From contig CALVUW010000074.1 in NCBI GenBank assembly GCA_944363695.1, positions 1 through 5,779 on the forward strand: 5,779 nt of DNA. The letters run 5' to 3'. The DNA comes from an uncultured Bacilli bacterium. GTDB taxonomy: Bacteria > Bacillota_I > Bacilli_A > RF39 > UBA660. Positions 1 to 5,601 of this stretch are shown here, piece after piece. The stretch's first letter is position 1. The number at the start of each line of letters is the position of its first letter. The position numbers were made by a program, and so were the translations under genes. The notes below the pieces were generated by a model. That model was not told where the DNA came from. It worked only from the letters and a program-made list of their open reading frames with translations, and searched no databases.

Positions 1-45
1 TACTCTATCTAAGAAGTAGGAAACCTTGGAGGCAACGACAAGGAC
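1..45. other. Unassigned left-edge segment, possibly the end of an upstream gene or RNA
   Basis: This stretch is visibly richer in G+C than the bases that follow. It contains a short hairpin (CCTTG at 24-28 pairing with CAAGG at 39-43). Frame 3 is open from the window edge to a TAA at 102-104, but its arginine- and tryptophan-rich translation does not resemble a protein I know. Frame 1 stops at 10-12 and frame 2 at 17-19, so a plus-strand gene could also end within the first 20 bases. I cannot decide between the tail of a protein gene and the end of a structured RNA without sequence to the left. Confidence 0.2.
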
Positions 46-67
46 GAAATAAAATTTATTTTATTTC
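46..67. repeat. Perfect 22-bp AT palindrome, possible terminator
   Basis: The arms GAAATAAAAT (46-55) and ATTTTATTTC (58-67) are exact reverse complements around TT. On the plus strand a modest T-rich run follows. It sits just after the unassigned left-edge segment and beyond the dismutase terminator, where a transcription stop for the upstream unit would be expected. A stem made almost only of A-T pairs is weak, so a terminator role is tentative. The palindrome itself is seen directly. Confidence 0.4.
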
Positions 68-92
68 TTATGTTCTTTATAGCGACATAGAC

Positions 93-125
93 AAAAAAGA
101 TTAAACCGTGATTAATTTAACCTTT
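93..125 (-). terminator. Intrinsic terminator of the superoxide dismutase gene
   Basis: Read on the minus strand, AAAGGTTAAA (125-116) pairs with TTTAATCTTT (105-96) in a 10-bp stem with one G-U pair and a 10-base loop. More T residues follow the stem. The 5' arm overlaps the last codons and the stop of the dismutase gene, so termination would follow translation immediately. The stem is AT-rich, which lowers its strength. Confidence 0.55.
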
Positions 126-573
126 TGATAATGCCACATGCAATTTTTTGTCCTGAATTACCACTTGGTTGAGTGGTGAAATCGTCTGGTTTATCATGAA
201 TAATAACAGTTTTACCAATGATGTCATCTAAGCTAAATCGATTGCTGATGACTTGCATATAAGCATAGCTATTATTGCTTAGTAATGGTGGTAGGTCACC
301 TGCATGAAATGGATGAGGACAGTTTGTTGGATTGTAGTGCATTTTAGCATCGGCAAAAGCATCTGTATTATTGCCGCTACAAGCTGTTCCCTCATGAATG
401 TGAAAGCCAAAAAAGTTGCCCCTGCATATATCGTTTGTCACTGGTAATCCTTCTATTTCTGCCTGAATAAGAATACCTTGTTCGGTTGCTTGAAACATCA
501 CCGTTCCGTTAATACTAGGATATTGTGCACTTCCTTTAATAGTAGCACTAGCTACGGGATATAAATTTGTAAT
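112..573 (-). CDS. sodC: Cu/Zn superoxide dismutase (non-ATG start)
   Basis: Dismutes superoxide to oxygen and hydrogen peroxide. With the start chosen here the protein is 153 residues with no signal peptide, so it is probably cytoplasmic. All metal ligands of the family are visible: FHIH (His58, His60), MHYNP (bridging His79), His87, HAGD (His90, Asp93) and IHD (His126). The disulfide pair fits Cys65 and Cys146 (IACG). The active-site arginine before that cysteine is a lysine (Lys143), which keeps the positive charge. The first ATG/GTG in frame (GTG at 501) has no ribosome binding site and would remove the first beta strand (residues about 10-25: ATIKGS, YPSINGTV). Reading upstream, no ATG, GTG or TTG occurs before the in-frame stop at 609-607. 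GAGGTG at 586-581 lies 7 bases from ATT at 573, so I take ATT (573, or 576) as start. Divergent from the SDR gene. Family assignment is firm; the exact start is inferred. Confidence 0.85.
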   Translation of the reverse strand: MTNLYPVASATIKGSAQYPSINGTVMFQATEQGILIQAEIEGLPVTNDICRGNFFGFHIHEGTACSGNNTDAFADAKMHYNPTNCPHPFHAGDLPPLLSNNSYAYMQVISNRFSLDDIIGKTVIIHDKPDDFTTQPSGNSGQKIACGIIKRLN

Positions 574-591
574 AATTGAACACCTCGAGTT

Positions 592-620
592 ATTATATGT
601 TGAATTTTATCAGAAAAGAA
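592..620 (-). promoter_or_regulatory. Candidate promoter of the dismutase gene
   Basis: On the minus strand a perfect TATAAT lies at 597-592. A poor -35 (TTCTTT, 620-615) sits 17 bases upstream. The predicted transcript start, near 585, falls at the ribosome binding site GAGGTG (586-581), so the leader would be almost absent. The -10 match is strong, the -35 weak. Confidence 0.45.
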
Positions 621-648
621 TTAATTTCTATTTAATTTATGGTATAAT
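621..648 (+). promoter_or_regulatory. Candidate promoter of the SDR gene
   Basis: TATAAT at 643-648 is a perfect -10. TTAATT (621-626), 16 bases upstream, is a weak -35. A transcript start near 655 places AAAGGAGG (661-668) and the ATG at 677 just downstream. It also argues against translation from the ATG at 653, which would lie at or before the transcript start. It shares a short intergenic region with the opposing dismutase promoter. Confidence 0.5.
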
Positions 649-676
649 AAAAATGATAATAAAGGAGGAAGTAAGT

Positions 677-1414
677 ATGTTAGAAGGAAAAGTTGCTATT
701 ATAACAGGCGGAACCCGGGGAATTGGGTTAGCGACTGTTAAGAAATTTTTAGAAAATGGAGCTAAAGTTGCTTTATTTGGTTCGAGATCGGAAACGGTTG
801 ATAAAGCTTTAGCGGAACTAACACCGGTTTATGGTGAACAAGTGATGGGATTGTACCCAAGCTTGAAAGAAGAATCAGAATTAGCTGCTGCTTTTGAACA
901 AGTGAAAAATACCTTTGGTAAAATTGATATTTTAGTAAATAATGCTGGTATATCTTCTAGTACGATGATTACAGACTATACAGAAGAAGAAATGGATAAG
1001 ATTTTAAATATCAATATAAAAGGTGTATTCTTATGCTCTAAAGTAGCAGTACCTTATTTAAAAGAAACAAAAGGTGTTATTTTAAATACTAGTTCAATGG
1101 TTAGTATTTATGGGCAAGCAGCAGGTTGTCTTTATCCAATGAGTAAATTTGCTGTTAATGGTCTAACAAAATCTTTATCTAGAGAATTAGCACCATTCCA
1201 TATTCGAGTAAATGCTGTGGCACCTGGAGTTACGGGAACAGATATGGTAACAAGCTTGCCAAAAGAAGTGATTGAGCCATTAATTCAAACCATTCCATTA
1301 GGTAGAATCGGTTTACCAGAAGATATCGCTGAAGCATTTGTCTTCTTGGCTAGTGATAAAGCTAGTTATATTACCGGAGATATTATGCAAGTTGATGGTG
1401 GTGCTAGATGTTAA
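677..1414 (+). CDS. Short-chain dehydrogenase/reductase (FabG/BaiA-like, NAD(P)-dependent)
   Basis: A classical SDR of 245 residues, the usual length for the family. The nucleotide-binding motif TGGTRGIG is at residues 10-17 and NNAG at 88-91. The catalytic tetrad reads Asn113, Ser140, Tyr153 and Lys157 (YPMSK). The C-terminal strand carries the usual GD...VDGG. The end of beta strand 2 reads FGSRSE (34-39); a Ser-Arg pair here usually favours NADP(H). From memory the protein resembles the bile-acid 3-alpha-hydroxysteroid dehydrogenase BaiA (ITGGTRGIG, NGAKV, VDxALA, APGV..TDM), but FabG-type 3-oxoacyl reductases and other steroid or sugar dehydrogenases share most of these motifs, so the substrate is undecided. 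The start at 677 follows AAAGGAGG by 8 bases; a longer version from 653 lacks such a site. It looks monocistronic, with its own promoter and terminator and no other fatty-acid or bile-acid genes nearby. The SDR call is firm, the substrate is not. Confidence 0.92.
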   Translation: MLEGKVAIITGGTRGIGLATVKKFLENGAKVALFGSRSETVDKALAELTPVYGEQVMGLYPSLKEESELAAAFEQVKNTFGKIDILVNNAGISSSTMITDYTEEEMDKILNINIKGVFLCSKVAVPYLKETKGVILNTSSMVSIYGQAAGCLYPMSKFAVNGLTKSLSRELAPFHIRVNAVAPGVTGTDMVTSLPKEVIEPLIQTIPLGRIGLPEDIAEAFVFLASDKASYITGDIMQVDGGARC

Positions 1415-1440
1415 CTCTTTTCTCAAAAAAGAGTTTTTTT
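1413..1440 (+). terminator. Intrinsic terminator of the SDR gene
   Basis: AACTCTTTT (1413-1421) pairs with AAAAGAGTT (1427-1435) around the loop CTCAA, a 9-bp stem followed by five more T. The stem begins inside the TAA stop codon (1412-1414), so the gene and its terminator are fused end to end. Confidence 0.85.
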
Positions 1441-1467
1441 CATATAAACGAAGGTTTCGAATATACT
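1439..1467 (+). promoter_or_regulatory. Candidate promoter of the 155-residue unknown gene
   Basis: TATACT (1462-1467) is a 5-of-6 match to the -10 consensus. TTCATA (1439-1444) is a partial -35 with exactly 17 bases between. It starts at the end of the SDR terminator, which fits a separate transcription unit beginning near 1474. Confidence 0.45.
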
Positions 1468-1492
1468 ATAACAAAAAGAAAGAAGAGAGGAC

Positions 1493-1960
1493 ATGTTACC
1501 AAAATGTGGGATACAAATTTTATTAAACTCAGCCGTTAGTCAGAATTTAGGTATTTCTAAAATTACGAGGAGATTTAACTGTTGTTCAGATGATGATAGT
1601 CAATTGTTACAAATAGCTTTAGATTTTGATTTGAATATAAGCTTTTATGATATTACAAATTATACCCTAGATTATGCCTTAGCAGGCCATGTAGCATTAC
1701 TATCAGATCAAGACATGTTAGTGATTGCTTTACCACCAACATTATCGGATCATCAACAACAGCATTTGCAACAAATGAAAGATGAACTAAATCATCGTTA
1801 TATGATTATCTATTCATTGGAAGATAGGCAAATAGAAAATTTGCATTTGTTTTATGGCCAAGAAAAAGATGGTAAAAATCAACAATTATTAGAACAAGTT
1901 TTAGTGAGTAAAAGTGAGGCTATTCCAAGCCCTAAAGTGTATAAAAAAAGAATCCTATGA
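1493..1960 (+). CDS. Conserved-looking hypothetical protein, 155 residues, unknown function
   Basis: I do not recognise this protein. It is soluble in appearance: no signal peptide and no segment long enough for a membrane span. Alternating hydrophobic stretches and helices (for example DMLVIALPP at 74-82, a Gln/His-rich helix at about 86-101, then RYMIIYSL at 102-109) suggest a small alpha/beta fold. Cysteines occur at 5, 30 and 31, with an adjacent acidic run (Asp33-35). The tail is basic (KVYKKRIL). ATG 1493 is the only ordinary in-frame start after the stop at 1469-1471. Its ribosome binding site (AGAGAGG, 1484-1490) is poor and too close. Codon use matches the neighbours, and the gene has its own promoter-like signal after the SDR terminator. 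It is convergent with sspI and overlaps it by 6 bp. The placement beside a spore gene is suggestive only. Confidence 0.7.
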   Translation: MLPKCGIQILLNSAVSQNLGISKITRRFNCCSDDDSQLLQIALDFDLNISFYDITNYTLDYALAGHVALLSDQDMLVIALPPTLSDHQQQHLQQMKDELNHRYMIIYSLEDRQIENLHLFYGQEKDGKNQQLLEQVLVSKSEAIPSPKVYKKRIL

Positions 1961-1968
1961 TGGATTCT
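1943..1968 (-). terminator. Intrinsic terminator of sspI, embedded in the end of the convergent gene
   Basis: On the minus strand AGAATCC (1968-1962) pairs with GGATTCT (1955-1949) around a six-base loop, followed by six T (complement of the A run ending at 1948). In the plus direction no T run follows the hairpin, so it should act mainly on the sspI transcript. The loop holds the TGA of the plus-strand gene (1958-1960) and most of the TAG of sspI (1957-1955). Confidence 0.75.
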
Positions 1969-2194
1969 CATCTGTTTGTGTAGTTGCTGTTTGAATTCTA
2001 TTTTTAATAACTGTTAACATTTGATCTTTTAAAGACCGATCAGCACCTTGCCATACTAATTCAAAAAATACACCCATACCAGGTAGGGTTACTTCATCTT
2101 GCTCTTTAATTGATTCTTCAATTGCTCTTTCTAGTTCGGCAAAATCATCGCCTTTAAAGTTATTAATAATGTGTTCACGAATATTCATATCCAT
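1955..2194 (-). CDS. sspI: Small acid-soluble spore protein, SspI family
   Basis: A minor small acid-soluble protein found in the spore core in Bacillus; its precise role is not settled. The 79-residue product shows the family signature: NIREHIINNFKG near the N terminus (4-15), a central acidic helix (AELERAIEESI), and the diagnostic LPGMGVFFELVWQ block (37-49), followed by a helix ending in KNRIQ. It is slightly longer than the Bacillus form because of a Thr/Gln-rich tail. Three in-frame ATGs lie close together (2203, 2194, 2188). AGGAG at 2208-2204 directly abuts the first and is 9 bases from the second, so 2194 is chosen. In Bacillus sspI is transcribed in the forespore by sigma G; a candidate promoter is listed separately. 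It is divergent from lemA and convergent with the unknown 155-residue gene. Its presence implies that the organism sporulates or descends from spore formers. Confidence 0.88.
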   Translation of the reverse strand: MDMNIREHIINNFKGDDFAELERAIEESIKEQDEVTLPGMGVFFELVWQGADRSLKDQMLTVIKNRIQTATTQTDENPS

Positions 2195-2213
2195 CTTTTT
2201 CATCTCCTAGACA

Positions 2214-2243
2214 TATTTTGACCAAGAATAGGCAATAATATAC
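2214..2243 (-). promoter_or_regulatory. Candidate sigma-G-type promoter of sspI
   Basis: On the minus strand GTATA (2243-2239) fits the sigma-G -35 (GHATR). It is followed by 18 bases and CAAAATA (2220-2214), a 6-of-7 match to the -10 CATNHTA. The predicted start near 2207 would leave a leader of only about a dozen bases and place AGGAG at the very 5' end, which weakens the call. Confidence 0.3.
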
Positions 2244-2263
2244 ATAAGAATATGAAGAAGTGC

Positions 2264-2292
2264 TTTTTATTTTTTTAAAATTACGATATACT
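2264..2292 (+). promoter_or_regulatory. Candidate promoter of lemA
   Basis: TATACT (2287-2292) is a good -10. The bases 17 upstream (TTTTTA, 2264-2269) are a poor -35. The predicted start, near 2299, lies just before the strong AAGGAGGT (2301-2308). No better candidate is visible in the gap between sspI and lemA. Confidence 0.35.
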
Positions 2293-2314
2293 AACTATAT
2301 AAGGAGGTAATAAT

Positions 2315-2872
2315 ATGCCAATTTGGTTAATTGTTGTCATTGTGATTGTCGTATTATTGATCCTATGGTTTGTAGTTACTTATAACTCACTAATAGGATT
2401 ACGCAATCGAGTACAAGATCAATGGTCACAAATTGATGTTCAATTGAAAAGACGTGCTGATTTAATTCCCAATCTAGTAGAAACTGTAAAAGGTTATGCT
2501 AAACATGAAAAAGATACCTTTGAACAAGTCATTACTGCTAGAAATGCAGTTAATAATGCTTCTACTAAAGAAGAAGAAATGAAAGCAAATGGTGAATTAA
2601 GTCAAGTCGTTAGTCGTTTGTTTGCATTAGCAGAATCTTATCCGGATTTAAAAGCAAATCAAAACTTCGTAAGTTTACAAAATGATTTGAAAGAAACAGA
2701 AGATAAGATTAGTCTAATGAGACAGTTCTATAATGATACGGTATTGACTTATAATAATAAAGTTCAAACCATTCCTAGCAATATTGTTGCAAATTTATGT
2801 CATTTCAAAGAAGAAGCTTTCTTTCAAATTGAAGAAGCTGATAAAGAAGTGCCAAAAGTATCATTTGAATAG
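2315..2872 (+). CDS. lemA: LemA family membrane protein
   Basis: A 185-residue LemA-family protein, full length for the family. A single N-terminal membrane span (about residues 3-22) is followed by the signature YNSLIGLRN (23-31), WSQIDVQLKRRADLIPNLVE (37-56) and VKGYAKHE (58-65). A helical, coiled-coil-like bundle follows, and the tail has the usual ...YNDTV..YNNKVQTIPSN... and PKVSF ending. AAGGAGGT (2301-2308) is 6 bases before the ATG. The molecular role of LemA proteins is not settled; the helical domain is thought to be anchored at the membrane. Here, as in many bacteria, it is followed directly by a DUF2207 membrane protein with a glycine-rich tail, so the two probably act together in the envelope. 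A small terminator begins at its stop codon. The one departure from the usual motif is LCHFK, where relatives often read LFGFK. Confidence 0.93.
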   Translation: MPIWLIVVIVIVVLLILWFVVTYNSLIGLRNRVQDQWSQIDVQLKRRADLIPNLVETVKGYAKHEKDTFEQVITARNAVNNASTKEEEMKANGELSQVVSRLFALAESYPDLKANQNFVSLQNDLKETEDKISLMRQFYNDTVLTYNNKVQTIPSNIVANLCHFKEEAFFQIEEADKEVPKVSFE

Positions 2873-2894
2873 ACTTGCATTAGCAAGTCTTTTT
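2871..2894 (+). terminator. Intergenic terminator or attenuator between lemA and the DUF2207 gene
   Basis: AGACTTGC (2871-2878) and GCAAGTCT (2883-2890) form a perfect 8-bp stem with the four-base loop ATTA, followed by TTTT (2891-2894). It overlaps the lemA stop (2870-2872). The ribosome binding site of the next gene (GAAAGGAG, 2895-2902) begins right after it. No separate promoter is evident in the 37-base gap, so it probably gives partial termination and more LemA than DUF2207 protein. Confidence 0.75.
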
Positions 2895-2909
2895 GAAAGG
2901 AGTATATCG

Positions 2910-4799
2910 ATGAAATACTTAAAAAATATAACTATCCTTAGCCTCTTTATATTATTACTATGTCCTTTTGGAGTTCAAGCAGCTAGTGAGCCAACTAAAA
3001 ATTTTTATAGTTACATAGAGGTACAAGAAGATGGTTCTATCAAGGTGAGAGAAATTATTAATCTAAGTGGTAGTTATAATGGTTTAACCCGTGACATTTT
3101 ATATCGTAATAGTAGTGCCCCTATTTTTACAGGAGAACTTAGTGATCTAGAAGGAAGCGATATTTATAATGGTAGTGGTATCTCTGATATAAAAATCGGA
3201 GCGATTGATAATGATAATCTATCTTTTGATAACTCTGTAGAAGAATTTAGTCAAGTTAGTAGTGCTAGTAATGGTCAATCTGGTGTATATACTATGTATC
3301 AAACCAGTGATGGTATTAGCCTTAAAATATTTAATCCATCTAGTAGAGGACAAGCTTTTTATATAGAATATACGGTAGAAGATGTAGTCGTTGTTCATAA
3401 TGATGTGGCAGAGATAGCTTGGAATGTTCTAGGAGACGGTTATCAGGAAAACATAGGAGATTTTCAAGTTAAAGTAGTTTTACCAGGAAATGATAATCGT
3501 TTGCGCACCTGGTTACATGGTCCTTTAAATGGTCAGATTGATCCCACAAACAATGGGGCAGAAGCATCGTATGATTTCTTAGGTGCTTATAATGCCGTTA
3601 GTGTCCGTCTAACATTTAATAAATCATTAGTGCCTGCTGCTACTAAATTTAGTGGTATGGATGCAGAAGATGCTATCGTTGATTATGAAACAGAGCTGGC
3701 TCGTATTGCCAATGAAGAAAGAGAGAGAATTAGACAACAAAATCATATGATTATTATTAGTTCTCTTGTTTGGCTAGGAACAGCGATCATTTTGACAATT
3801 GTGGTTTTCAAAAAGTCAAAAGATAGTAAAAAGACTAATTTTTCAATGCAATATTATCGTGATTTCCCTGCAGATTATGGTCCGGAAGTTTTGCAGTATT
3901 TGCTAGAAAAGAAAATAGATGAAAAAAGTTTATCTGCTACGATTTTAAATCTTATTTATAAAAAAGTTTTAACCGTAGAAGAGATTGAAGGTAAGAAGAA
4001 AAAAGACTATAAATTACTAAAAGAAGAAGCAACGATTGAGTTAACAGAACAAGAAAAAACAGTATTGCATTTACTAATTGATACGGTTGGTAACGGGCAA
4101 GAGGTAATTCTTTCTGGCTTCCAAAAATATGGCTCTAGTTTATCTCGCGCACAAGACTTTATGCAAGATTATAATGATTTTCTGAAAGAAAGTAAAAAAG
4201 CAGCCCAAAAAGAAGCGTTTTATCAATCTTATCCAGGAGTATTAACGGGTGCGGTGATTGTTTGCTTCTTAGGTTTTATGGTCAGTTTTATCGGCTTTGT
4301 CTTTGAGGTTGGTTTCTGGCCAGCTTATTTGGCAGGATTAATTGGTTTAGTGTTAGCTATTATGAATTTAACTAGACGCTTCTATACACCAAAAGGTGCC
4401 GAGCATTATGCTAAGTGGATGGCTCATAAGCGTTTTTTAGAAGATTTTAGTCGCTTCGATGAAAAAGAACTACCAGAGGTAATTCTTTGGGATAAATACT
4501 TAGTATATGCTACTATTTTAGGTTGTGCCGATGAGTTATCTAAACAAATGGAAGTTAAAATCAATGCTATGGATACAAGTAGCGATACTGTTATTGTTGG
4601 CGGTTATCACCCATTTTTACATAGTTATATGTTACATTCAGCCATTTATTCATCTGTCAATCAGAGCGTTCATAGTGCTGTTGCTTCATCCCGCTCAGCC
4701 ATTGCTGCAAGTCGCTCCTCTAGTGGAGGTGGCTTTGGCGGTGGATCCGTTGGCGGTGGCGGCTCCTTCGGTGGAGGCGGCGGTGGCGGCCGTTTCTAA
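2910..4799 (+). CDS. DUF2207 family membrane protein with glycine-rich C-terminal tail
   Basis: A 629-residue member of the DUF2207 group, whose function is unknown. A signal peptide (residues 1-24, cleavage likely after VQA) leads into a beta-rich extracellular domain (about 25-279) with SYIEVQEDGSIKVREIINL near its start. A membrane span at about 280-300 follows (MIIISSLVWLGTAIIL). Next is a cytoplasmic domain with the family block YYRDFPADYGPEVLQYLLEK and SATILNLIYKK, then two spans at about 444-487. A second cytoplasmic part has KWMAHKRFLEDFSRF and LWDKYLVYATILG. The protein ends in a 24-residue Gly-rich tail. ATG 2910 is 7 bases after GAAAGGAG. The frame is open back to 2784, but that extension lies inside lemA and would bury the signal peptide. 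It follows lemA by 37 bases across a hairpin. Its end overlaps the convergent hydrolase by 4 bp. Topology is inferred; family membership is clear. Confidence 0.92.
   Translation: MKYLKNITILSLFILLLCPFGVQAASEPTKNFYSYIEVQEDGSIKVREIINLSGSYNGLTRDILYRNSSAPIFTGELSDLEGSDIYNGSGISDIKIGAIDNDNLSFDNSVEEFSQVSSASNGQSGVYTMYQTSDGISLKIFNPSSRGQAFYIEYTVEDVVVVHNDVAEIAWNVLGDGYQENIGDFQVKVVLPGNDNRLRTWLHGPLNGQIDPTNNGAEASYDFLGAYNAVSVRLTFNKSLVPAATKFSGMDAEDAIVDYETELARIANEERERIRQQNHMIIISSLVWLGTAIILTIVVFKKSKDSKKTNFSMQYYRDFPADYGPEVLQYLLEKKIDEKSLSATILNLIYKKVLTVEEIEGKKKKDYKLLKEEATIELTEQEKTVLHLLIDTVGNGQEVILSGFQKYGSSLSRAQDFMQDYNDFLKESKKAAQKEAFYQSYPGVLTGAVIVCFLGFMVSFIGFVFEVGFWPAYLAGLIGLVLAIMNLTRRFYTPKGAEHYAKWMAHKRFLEDFSRFDEKELPEVILWDKYLVYATILGCADELSKQMEVKINAMDTSSDTVIVGGYHPFLHSYMLHSAIYSSVNQSVHSAVASSRSAIAASRSSSGGGFGGGSVGGGGSFGGGGGGGRF
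4725..4796 (+). repeat. Low-complexity glycine-codon tract at the end of the DUF2207 gene
   Basis: Codons for residues 606-629 encode 17 glycines in 24 positions, interrupted by Phe, Ser, Val and Arg. The DNA is GGN-rich and far higher in G+C than the rest of the gene. A glycine-rich tail ending in aromatic or basic residues is usual in DUF2207 and TPM-domain proteins, so this is a family trait and not a sign of transfer. The tract is prone to slippage. Confidence 0.8.
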
Positions 4800-5557
4800 T
4801 CGGTAAAAAAAGACAAAATCGTTTTTACAATGACATAAGGATTTTCTAAATAGCAAAAGTGAGTAGATAGAGGAAAAATGATCAATTCACTATTTGCTAT
4901 TTTCCTTTGCATTTTAATACCATCTTTTAAGGGCGTATCTATATCTTTGGCACCCCATAGTAGTAGTGTTTCTGCCTGAACATAAGGCAGATATGGTGTT
5001 AGATCTAAATTGATAATATTACGAAACGTAGAACGTTGCTCCGCTGGCAATTGGTAATAATCACTGGAAGCAAATTTTTGGAATAACCAATCTTTTGCTT
5101 TTTTTCTCCATTTAGTAGGTAACAGATTGCTGAGTTTTTGTAAAGTTTTATAAATTTTAATTTTTAATCTAGACTTTAAGGTACGTTTGGGTTTAATTCC
5201 AGCACTATCGATTAATACTAGTTTCGGTAAGTAAATTGCTAGTTGACTAGATAATAAAATAGCAATTCTTCCGCCAAAAGAGTGCGCAATAATATAAAGT
5301 TCTTTTAGTTGTAAAGTCTGAATAAAATAAGCAATTAATTGGGCATAATCCATCATGGTTAATTCCCTATCAGGGAAAGGACTATTACCAAATCCTGGAT
5401 AATCAACGATATAGACAGTGTATTCTAATTGTAAAATATGAATCATATCCATAAATGTATTTCTGGTTTCACCCCAACCTGGTAAAATCAAAATAGTTTT
5501 ATCTTTATTACCATATACTTCATAATACATAGTCAAATCTTGATAGGTTATTGTCAT
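4796..5557 (-). CDS. Alpha/beta hydrolase (serine hydrolase, substrate unknown)
   Basis: A 253-residue single-domain alpha/beta hydrolase. The oxyanion-hole motif LPGWG is at residues 25-29 and DYPGFGNS at 52-59. The nucleophile elbow is AHSFGG, with Ser93; the first glycine of GxSxG is alanine. The acid lies in LLWGAKD (Asp205) and the histidine in STHF (His233), so the catalytic triad is complete. No signal peptide is present. The cap region (about 122-161) is strikingly basic, with about 15 Lys/Arg in 40 residues, which may favour a membrane surface or an acidic substrate. Esterase, thioesterase, lipase or C-C hydrolase activity cannot be told apart. AGGTG (5567-5563) is 5 bases before ATG 5557. 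It converges on DUF2207, and its stop overlaps that gene by 4 bp with no obvious terminator. It is divergent from the leader at the right end. No good promoter was recognised for it. Confidence 0.88.
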   Translation of the reverse strand: MTITYQDLTMYYEVYGNKDKTILILPGWGETRNTFMDMIHILQLEYTVYIVDYPGFGNSPFPDRELTMMDYAQLIAYFIQTLQLKELYIIAHSFGGRIAILLSSQLAIYLPKLVLIDSAGIKPKRTLKSRLKIKIYKTLQKLSNLLPTKWRKKAKDWLFQKFASSDYYQLPAEQRSTFRNIINLDLTPYLPYVQAETLLLWGAKDIDTPLKDGIKMQRKIANSELIIFPLSTHFCYLENPYVIVKTILSFFTD

Positions 5558-5601
5558 TTACATCACCTATGATAATTTATGACAAAAAATCAATAGCGTG
5601 C

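Noticed and set aside
651..660. TGATAAT at 654-660 as a Fur or PerR half-site controlling the dismutase/SDR pair
   Set aside because: Only one half-site is present and no matching partner lies at the right spacing; in this AT-rich DNA it is expected by chance.
653..676. Upstream ATG giving the SDR eight extra residues
   Set aside because: It overlaps the predicted transcript start, has no ribosome binding site, and AAAGGAGG is correctly spaced for ATG 677, which also gives the usual SDR N terminus.
1338..1526. Plus-strand open frame of 62 codons
   Set aside because: It lies in another frame over the SDR end, its terminator and the next gene's start. The translation is Lys/Arg-rich noise with no ribosome binding site.
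2195..2203. First ATG of sspI (2203)
   Set aside because: AGGAG directly abuts it with no spacing, while the ATG at 2194 is at a normal distance.
2784..2909. Extension of the DUF2207 frame into lemA
   Set aside because: The ATG at 2910 has a good ribosome binding site and is followed by a signal peptide. The extension would run through lemA and the hairpin and bury that peptide.
4525..4806. Plus-strand open frame of 93 codons inside the DUF2207 gene
   Set aside because: It is a shadow of the serine- and glycine-rich end of DUF2207 read in another frame, with no start signal.
4803..4828. Hairpin GTAAAAA/TTTTTAC as a terminator for DUF2207
   Set aside because: The stem is nearly all A-T with a 12-base loop and no following T run, and it lies inside the hydrolase coding region.
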